Shown here: positions 21,368 to 26,253 of the stretch, one piece after another
Numbering within the stretch: the first letter of the stretch is position 1
Layout: each line of letters starts with the position of its first letter
DNA from: Thermoflexales bacterium
GTDB taxonomy: Bacteria; Chloroflexota; Anaerolineae; Fen-1058
NCBI GenBank assembly: GCA_017882055.1
Contig: JADGQE010000006.1
Span: forward strand, 1 to 26,253
Direction: 5' to 3'
Length of the DNA: 26,253 bases
The notes under the pieces: model-generated
What the model was told of the DNA's origin: nothing
Seen by the model: the letters and a program-made list of their open reading frames with translations, nothing else
Database searches by the model: none
Translations under genes and position numbers: made by a program

Positions 21368-22543
21368 ATGACATTAGGGCACGTGATCATCAAGACCAAT
21401 CGTGACAAGCCGATCCGTCAGCGGCATCCATGGATCTTCTCCGGCGCGATCGAACGCATCGACCCATCAGTCGCAGATGGCGATATCGCCGATGTCGTCA
21501 CGCCGCAAGGCGAGTTTCTGGCACGCGGCTACGTCAATCGCCAATCGCAGATCGTCGTGCGCTTGCTCACGTGGAATGCAGCCGAAGCGATCGACGCAGA
21601 GTTTTGGGCCAGGCGGCTAAGCCGTTCGATCAACTTGCGCACCGATTCAACAGCACGGAGATTGATTAATGCCGAATCCGATGGATTGCCGGGACTCGTG
21701 GTCGATCAATACGGTGAATGGCTGGTGATTCAGGTTTTGACGCTGGGCATCGAACAAGCCAAATCGCAGATCGCCGATCAATTGAATGAACTCTTGAAGC
21801 CCCGCGGCATTTACGAACGCAGTGATGTGAAGGTGCGCCAGAAAGAAGGACTCGAACGACACACGAGTTTGCTCAGCGGTGTCGAGCCACCGGATCGCAT
21901 CGAGATCGAGCAAGACGGCCATCGTTTCTTAGTCGATGTGAGGCGCGGCCACAAGACCGGTTTTTATCTCGATCAGCGCGACAATCGGCGCAAGATCAAA
22001 GCGTACTGCCAGGATGCTGACGTGCTGAATCTGTTTTCGTATACGGGCGGGTTTGCCGTAGCCGCGTTGAGCGCAGGCGCGAAGTCGGTAACCAACGTGG
22101 ATTCGTCGGCTGACGTGTTGGCGTTGGCAAAAGAGAATGTCCGCTTAAACGGCTTCAGCGTGAATGATCAAGATTTCGTCGAGGCCGATGTGTTCTCGGA
22201 ACTGCGCAAGCTGCGGGCCATGAAGCGCACCTTCGATGTCATTATTGCCGATCCGCCGAAGCTGGCCCAATCGCAATCGCAGATCGATCGGGCGGCCCGC
22301 GCTTACAAAGACCTCAACCTTGTCTCAATGCAACTCCTCAAGCCCGGCGGATACCTGATTACGTTCTCGTGTTCGGGTTCCATTTCGACGGACCTCTTTC
22401 AAAAGATCGTCTTCGGCGCGGCCATCGACGCCCAGCGTGATATGCAGATCGTCGAGCGGCTATCGCAGTCGAGCGATCATCCGATTTTGCTAAGTTTCCC
22501 CGAATCCGAATACTTGAAGGGCCTGGTGTGCCGGGCGATATGA
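21368..22543 (+). CDS. rlmI: Class I SAM-dependent rRNA methyltransferase, RlmI-like
   Basis: This 391-aa protein resembles RlmI (YccW), which makes 5-methylcytosine 1962 in 23S rRNA. It has an N-terminal PUA domain (IIKTNRDKPIRQRHPWIFSGAIERI), the family block DVRRGHKTGFYLDQRDNRRKI, the SAM-binding motif VLNLFSYTGGFAVAALSAGAKSV with VDSS after it, the catalytic-loop region IIADPPKLAQS and the C-terminal TFSCSGSIS with the catalytic Cys. Length is typical. The ATG follows GGGAG. The exact target base is inferred from the family. Confidence 0.92.
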   Translation: MTLGHVIIKTNRDKPIRQRHPWIFSGAIERIDPSVADGDIADVVTPQGEFLARGYVNRQSQIVVRLLTWNAAEAIDAEFWARRLSRSINLRTDSTARRLINAESDGLPGLVVDQYGEWLVIQVLTLGIEQAKSQIADQLNELLKPRGIYERSDVKVRQKEGLERHTSLLSGVEPPDRIEIEQDGHRFLVDVRRGHKTGFYLDQRDNRRKIKAYCQDADVLNLFSYTGGFAVAALSAGAKSVTNVDSSADVLALAKENVRLNGFSVNDQDFVEADVFSELRKLRAMKRTFDVIIADPPKLAQSQSQIDRAARAYKDLNLVSMQLLKPGGYLITFSCSGSISTDLFQKIVFGAAIDAQRDMQIVERLSQSSDHPILLSFPESEYLKGLVCRAI

Positions 22544-22712
22544 GGAAGGACTGATGCGATCCAGCCTGCACCTGTTCTTATTGATTGCAGCATTGACCTT
22601 TCTACATGCGATCGCTCAACAGTTTCTTAAATTCGTGGGGCGTGTTGGGAAACCTGGCTGTGATGCGCGGACCATAAGCTATCGTATAGACACATTTTCG
22701 ATCGGGCCTCGC

Positions 22713-23219
22713 CTAGCTCTGCAGATGATCGCGCAGCTGTCGAATGGCGCGATCCATGGCCTGCTCGGTTTTGATAAGCGTCGAAGTCGTCTCGGGTGAG
22801 ACTTCCGGCAAGGTATCCTGTAAGGAGGCCAGGAGCACGCTGGCCGCAAACAATGTTTGCAGCGCGTCGTCGCTGATCTCGCGGCTGATTTGATTGCGCA
22901 GCTTCGCCTGGCTCAGCAACTGGGCCTGAAGTTCGCTGGTCTCGCGCTCTTCCAGCCAACGATCGAGGAAGTGCAACAACAGATAAGCCAGCACGGGTCC
23001 AAACACACCGTAGACCACTATCTCCGCCAGGTAGTGATAGCTGTCGCCCAAACCAGCAGAGATCCACTGCGATAGGCCGACTTCATACAACACCACCAAT
23101 GCCAATAAACCCAGCGGTACGATTCGCTTCAGAACGTGGACGCGTCGCCGCAACGCCGTAAGCGAGGCAGGATCGTCGGACGGATTCAGCCATGTTAAAC
23201 GTTCAGTTAAACTCGCCAT
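22713..23219 (-). CDS. Two-helix membrane protein with a degenerate HisKA_3-like dimerization helix
   Basis: This 168-aa protein has a short basic N-terminus and two predicted membrane segments (about 34-50 and 66-84). A charged linker (RWLEERETSELQAQL) leads into a helix RNQISREISDDALQTLFAASVLLASLQ. That helix resembles the HisKA_3 (NarX/LiaS-type) dimerization domain, whose core is normally REIHD. Here the phospho-acceptor His is Ser116 and the protein ends after the second helix, with no ATP-binding domain. It cannot be a working histidine kinase. The ATG at 23219 follows GGAAG. It is the last gene of the minus-strand operon, 33 bp after the DUF1573 gene's TAG. Confidence 0.75.
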   Translation of the reverse strand: MASLTERLTWLNPSDDPASLTALRRRVHVLKRIVPLGLLALVVLYEVGLSQWISAGLGDSYHYLAEIVVYGVFGPVLAYLLLHFLDRWLEERETSELQAQLLSQAKLRNQISREISDDALQTLFAASVLLASLQDTLPEVSPETTSTLIKTEQAMDRAIRQLRDHLQS

Positions 23220-23252
23220 TTTGCACTTCCAACGCAATCAAACCAACCAGCA

Positions 23253-23786
23253 CTATGGAACCCAATTCGATAACACTTGCAGCGTCGCATCGGGCTGCGC
23301 CGGATCATTCGAGCGCAGATGCACCCGAAAATCATGCGGCCCGCCCATATCTCCGTGCATCATAAAGGACATCGCAACCGTTGTCTTTTCACCGGGCTTA
23401 ATGACCATCGAACCGATGGTCGGTGTTGGCGGTCAACATCCTTCCTTGACTTCAATGTAAGGCGCTTCGCTAAACTGTAGCAACTGATCGCCGACATTGG
23501 TGATCTCGAACGACACGCTGACCGTTTGACCCAACGGCACATTACCCAGATCGATCTTCTCTTTGTCGGCAGCGAGCTTCGGCCCGCTGTTCGCCGCTGG
23601 TGAAGATGGTCCGCTGCCCGAATGAAGTGTGGGCACGCTGGCCGGAGCCGGCGCGCTTGCGCGCGGCGCATTACTCAGCGCCACCAGCACAATTAATATT
23701 GCGCCAACAGCGAACATCGCCACGGCCCACCATGGAAAACGACTCGTGGGTGGCGGCGCTTTTCGTTTTGTTTTCTTGTTGCTCAT
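23253..23786 (-). CDS. Probable selenoprotein: membrane-anchored DUF1573 protein with Cys-Sec-Pro-Pro motif
   Basis: The frame has a basic N-terminus, one membrane segment (about 19-38), a Pro/Ser/Ala-rich linker and a DUF1573 (Ig-like) domain with KIDLGNVPLGQTVSVSFEITN. At codon 118 is TGA (23435-23433), right after Cys117. The same frame continues with Pro-Pro, VIKPGEKTTV, MSFMMHGDMGGPHDF and HLRSNDP to a TAG at 23255-23253, 177 aa in all. The continuation completes the domain. Family members, from memory, have Cys-Cys-Pro-Pro here. A SECIS-like hairpin starts 11 nt after the TGA, so selenocysteine insertion is the best reading. A Cys-to-stop mutation, or a base-call error, is the main alternative. 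The start overlaps the upstream stop by ATGA. Confidence 0.8.
23403..23421 (-). promoter_or_regulatory. Predicted bacterial SECIS element
   Basis: In the mRNA, GACCAUC (23421-23415) and GAUGGUC (23409-23403) form a perfect 7-bp stem with a 5-nt loop GGUUC (23414-23410). Eleven nt separate the UGA from the stem and 18 nt separate it from the loop. As I recall the bacterial SECIS model, it asks for a small apical loop with G in the first two positions, 16-37 nt after the UGA; all are met. The hairpin sits inside the coding sequence, as bacterial SECIS elements do. Confidence 0.72.
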
Positions 23787-24769
23787 GGCTTGTCGCCCTC
23801 CTCAAACTGAAACGTCCACAGATAATCGACCAACGACCAGACTTGCGCGTCGGTGAAAATCGGTCCCCAGTACGGCATGCCGGTACCCATACCGCCGCGA
23901 ATGATCTTGCCTTGCAGAATCGCCGAGCTCGCGCCGAGCATATTCCTGGCATCGGTAAAATTGACAGGCGCTGCGGTGTCATGCCCCGGCATCCCCGACA
24001 TGTTACCGGACGGCACGGCCTTCTTAAGCGAAGCCGCCATGACGCCATTGCCCTGACCCGTTTCGCCGTGACAGGCCGCGCAATTTTGGGAGTAGAGCCT
24101 TTTGCCTGAGGCGATCGATTCGGGTGTCGTGTTCGATCGCCACACCCACGCAACGAGATTCCACACCTGCATATCACTTAGCCCATTCGAAAACGACGCG
24201 GCGCGCAACTGCTTCCAGACTTCAACCGGGCTTTGGGTGCGATACACCTCTGCTGGAAGATCGACTTTCACGCCAGGTGCACCAGCCTGCGCCGCCGATG
24301 GTCTGCTCACCGGCACGACTTCGGCCGGATGCGGATCGTCGATACTGAGCTTAAGCGCGACATACAATGGTGTTGTCGGCGTAACAACCTCAGTTGATGA
24401 TCCGCTCACCTCGATCGTGCCGCGCATCCGCCAATGATTGACACCGCACCAACGTGTGCAGTAGAACGTATACTTGCCCGGTTTGTCGAAGACGAGCGTG
24501 GCATCCGCCATCTGACCCGGCATCACATCGATCGGTGCTGTGTCGCTCTGGCCGATGGCGAAGCTGTGTACCACGTCATCCGACGTCAACCGCAAATGGA
24601 TCGGCTGGCCGACGACGGCGTTGAAGCTCTCCGGCGTCCAACCGCCATTCTCGGCGACTTTGCCATGCACCTCGATGACGCCGGCATCCGATCGAGCGAA
24701 TATGGCGAGCAGCGGCAGGCCGATGCCCAGCAGAATTACAACTAGCCTTGCGAACCATTCGGCCTTCAT
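23783..24769 (-). CDS. Membrane-anchored CuA cupredoxin-cytochrome c fusion
   Basis: This 328-aa protein has a signal/anchor segment (about 6-24). A cupredoxin domain (about 30-122) follows with a complete CuA site: His68 (VVHSF) and C-x3-C-x3-H-x2-M as Cys104, Cys108, His112 and Met115. A linker leads to a cytochrome c domain with CAACH (230-234) and a likely axial Met298 in GTGMPYWG. It resembles subunit II of caa3 oxidases but has one anchor, not a hairpin, and no oxidase subunit I is next to it. It likely carries electrons outside the membrane. The ATG at 24769 overlaps the upstream stop (ATGA); longer upstream frames run inside the previous gene. Confidence 0.9.
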   Translation of the reverse strand: MKAEWFARLVVILLGIGLPLLAIFARSDAGVIEVHGKVAENGGWTPESFNAVVGQPIHLRLTSDDVVHSFAIGQSDTAPIDVMPGQMADATLVFDKPGKYTFYCTRWCGVNHWRMRGTIEVSGSSTEVVTPTTPLYVALKLSIDDPHPAEVVPVSRPSAAQAGAPGVKVDLPAEVYRTQSPVEVWKQLRAASFSNGLSDMQVWNLVAWVWRSNTTPESIASGKRLYSQNCAACHGETGQGNGVMAASLKKAVPSGNMSGMPGHDTAAPVNFTDARNMLGASSAILQGKIIRGGMGTGMPYWGPIFTDAQVWSLVDYLWTFQFEEGDKP

Positions 24770-26127
24770 GCGATCAGCAATCCCATCAAACCGACGGTGA
24801 TGACAAAGCAGAAAGCCGTCACGGGAAGAGCTTGCAGCATCACGCGGCGGCCCGATAGTTTCTCTGCGGCAATGCGGCGCGCGGTGACGCTCGCCCAGGC
24901 TAATCCGCCCAGCAATACCAGCGTTTGCAATAACGGCGCCATCGAAGTGAGATAGGGCGTCCAACTCACATTGGCCGTGCCGAGCAGATTCCAACCCTGG
25001 CCCATCGGATCAGATAACGTCGGCCATAGATATGAGATATTGGAAAACACGAACGCTATACTGAAGGCGATCCACGCCGCGAGTCCCAACGGCACCAGCG
25101 TATATGCAAACGCAACGAACGTTTTCTTCAACGTCTCTTTCGATTGGCTCAGTCTTCGCCCGACTGCCACGGCGATCAGGAATAAGCCGGGCAACACGCC
25201 AAAGATAAAGGCTACAAATGCCACAGCGTACTCCAACCAGGGCAGCGAACCAACCGAATACGCCGCTGATTTGAGCGCCCCCCACTGCCCCAACATCACC
25301 GCCGAGTAGATCATCGCTGCGCCAAGCATGATGAAAGCTTTGAAAGCCTCGTCAAGTCGGCGGCCGGCCGGCTGTTGCAAGTCTGCGCCAAACGATCGAA
25401 GGTTAAAGGCGACGTTGTCTTGCGTGCACGTTCGCAGGCACTCAAGGCAAGTGCCGCAATACGTGTTCTTGGTCAGCGTACCGGGATATACGAGCCACGG
25501 ACAGCCGTAGCCATCGGCGCTGCCAATGTAACAGGACTTCTCAATGTGTGCGGCGCAGACCTCGGCATCTTTGACGCGCACCTCGACCGGCGCGAGCTGC
25601 GAATACAAGCCGATGAAGCCGCCGACCGGACACAGATAACGACAGAATGCACGCCGCTCAAAAATCAAGCTCGTCGCAATCGCGAGGACCAGAAAGATCA
25701 GCAGCACAATGCCCGTGATACTCGGCTGCGTCAATATGGTTGCACTGAACAACGCCACGAGTGTGAATGCGATGTTCTGCAGCCAGATGTTGCGGAAACG
25801 TTTGGGCCATTTATGCCCGAGACTAAGACCTTTCTTCTGCGGGCCAAGCACCGCGCCGTTTTGCAGCCATTCACCGGGCATGGGAATCGGACAGATGCTG
25901 CACCAGCCACGTCCCAGGAACGGCACTGCGAATAGCATAAGCAACGCCCACCATGCGATCCATACAAAGACAATGCTGAAGTTATGGTTGCCAACCGGTG
26001 TGCCGATCAAGCCGGCGACGATGGCAAAGACGAAACCAGCCAACGCAATCACTCGGATGATCAATTGCGGCCAGCGGCTGCGCAGCGTGGCTTTCACGAT
26101 CGGGATCTGGGTGAGATCGCGCTGCAT
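24766..26127 (-). CDS. Polytopic membrane [4Fe-4S] protein of the NapH/NosH/NosR type
   Basis: This 453-aa protein has about eight or nine membrane segments. Two cysteine pairs lie in CSICP (76-80) and CRYLCP (162-167), the paired CxxCP/CxxxCP pattern of the NapH/NosR/CcoG group. A cluster region follows with Cys191, Cys199, Cys209 and the classic CGTCLECLRTC (224-234). Such proteins pass electrons across the membrane to periplasmic reductases or act in copper-enzyme maturation. The ATG at 26127 follows GGGGGAG and overlaps the upstream TAA by one base (TAATG). A longer frame upstream overlaps the preceding gene and is rejected. The neighbouring CuA-cytochrome protein suggests a shared electron-transfer chain. 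Confidence 0.88.
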   Translation of the reverse strand: MQRDLTQIPIVKATLRSRWPQLIIRVIALAGFVFAIVAGLIGTPVGNHNFSIVFVWIAWWALLMLFAVPFLGRGWCSICPIPMPGEWLQNGAVLGPQKKGLSLGHKWPKRFRNIWLQNIAFTLVALFSATILTQPSITGIVLLIFLVLAIATSLIFERRAFCRYLCPVGGFIGLYSQLAPVEVRVKDAEVCAAHIEKSCYIGSADGYGCPWLVYPGTLTKNTYCGTCLECLRTCTQDNVAFNLRSFGADLQQPAGRRLDEAFKAFIMLGAAMIYSAVMLGQWGALKSAAYSVGSLPWLEYAVAFVAFIFGVLPGLFLIAVAVGRRLSQSKETLKKTFVAFAYTLVPLGLAAWIAFSIAFVFSNISYLWPTLSDPMGQGWNLLGTANVSWTPYLTSMAPLLQTLVLLGGLAWASVTARRIAAEKLSGRRVMLQALPVTAFCFVITVGLMGLLIA

Positions 26128-26253
26128 TATCGGCGCTCCCCCTTCGATCGCATAGTCCAAACACCTGCCAACGCCGCCAACCCGGCCAGGCCAATCGCGC
26201 GCCATAGCAAATCATTCGAGCCGACGTTGAGTTTGCCAATCATAAACGGATGC
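26127..26253 (-). CDS. C-terminal end of an unidentified membrane-anchored protein (partial)
   Basis: The frame entering from the right edge gives 41 residues ending in TAA. It has HPFMIGKLNVGSNDLLWR, then a hydrophobic segment AIGLAGLAALAGVW and a basic MRSKGERR tail. This is the layout of an extracytoplasmic protein with a C-terminal membrane anchor. Its TAA overlaps the next ATG by one base, so it belongs to the same operon. A NosD-like beta-helix protein would fit the neighbourhood, but nothing in these 41 residues proves it. Confidence 0.65.
   Translation of the reverse strand, partial: HPFMIGKLNVGSNDLLWRAIGLAGLAALAGVWTMRSKGERR

Noticed and set aside
22554..22799. Possible 81-aa plus-strand gene after rlmI, with a fair ribosome site
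   Set aside because: It runs into the opposite-strand membrane protein gene, resembles no family I know and loses its hydrophobic character after about 25 residues.
23433..23435. UGA reassigned to Trp or Gly as the general code of this organism
   Set aside because: Many well-supported genes in the window end at TGA exactly where their families end, for example ligA, rlmI and the SDR at 18422, so UGA is a normal stop.
23433..23786. A 117-aa DUF1573 protein ending at the TGA after Cys117
   Set aside because: The same frame continues with convincing, domain-completing sequence to a TAG at 23253, and a SECIS-like hairpin follows the TGA. The short form is kept only as the alternative if selenocysteine is not used.
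1..26253. CRISPR array, tRNA, rRNA, transposase or prophage genes
   Set aside because: No regularly spaced direct repeats, cloverleaf, rRNA-like stretch or mobile-element protein was found on reading through the window. A tRNA or Infernal scan was not possible here.

Overview
The window reads as a chromosomal segment of a free-living bacterium, most likely a Chloroflexota (Anaerolineae-like) lineage. This is an inference from estimated moderately high G+C, short zinc-ribbon L28 and L32 proteins, a RecG with a long N-terminal extension, a DUF3662-FHA protein, a COG2403-type P-loop GTPase, a predicted F420-type (DDN family) protein and an NAD-dependent LigA. No rRNA, tRNA, CRISPR array, transposase or phage gene was seen. 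UGA is an ordinary stop codon here: many genes end in TGA.

Positions 1-14600 hold mainly housekeeping genes: the 3' end of a lactate/malate dehydrogenase gene, rpe, rpmB (opposite strand), an Asp23 gene, fakA, two degV/fakB genes, recG, a GNAT gene, a SRPBCC gene, coaD, a coiled-coil protein gene, rpmF, fabD, a beta-hydroxyacid dehydrogenase gene, fabG, a second Asp23 gene and nusB. The order rpe/rpmB/asp23/fakA/recG and then rpmF/fabD/fabG resembles the rpe-rpmB-yloU-yloV-recG-fabD-fabG order of Bacillus. It links ribosome components, fatty-acid activation (FakA with FakB) and type II fatty-acid synthesis. Several spacers carry hairpins or degenerate palindromic repeats.

Positions 14600-22600 are a mixed region: a COG2403-like GTPase, a DDN-family protein on the minus strand, two FHA-domain proteins (soluble, then membrane-anchored), an SDR protein lacking its catalytic Tyr and Lys, ligA and rlmI.

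Positions 22713-26253 hold a tightly packed minus-strand operon read leftwards from the right edge: a truncated membrane-anchored protein, a polytopic NapH/NosH-like [4Fe-4S] protein, a CuA-cupredoxin/cytochrome c fusion, a DUF1573 protein, and a membrane protein with a degenerate histidine-kinase dimerization helix. It looks like an extracytoplasmic electron-transfer module, possibly part of a nitrous-oxide reductase or related copper-enzyme cluster whose main enzyme lies off the window.

The most interesting signal is in the DUF1573 gene. Its frame is interrupted by a single TGA right after a Cys codon. The frame then continues with clear protein-like sequence for 59 more codons to a TAG. 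Eleven bases after the TGA there is a perfect 7-bp stem with a GGUUC loop, which fits a bacterial SECIS element. I read this as a probable selenoprotein with a Cys-Sec-Pro-Pro motif, where related proteins (from memory) have Cys-Cys-Pro-Pro. A Met/His-rich motif downstream, and the adjacent CuA protein, suggest a redox or copper-handling role.
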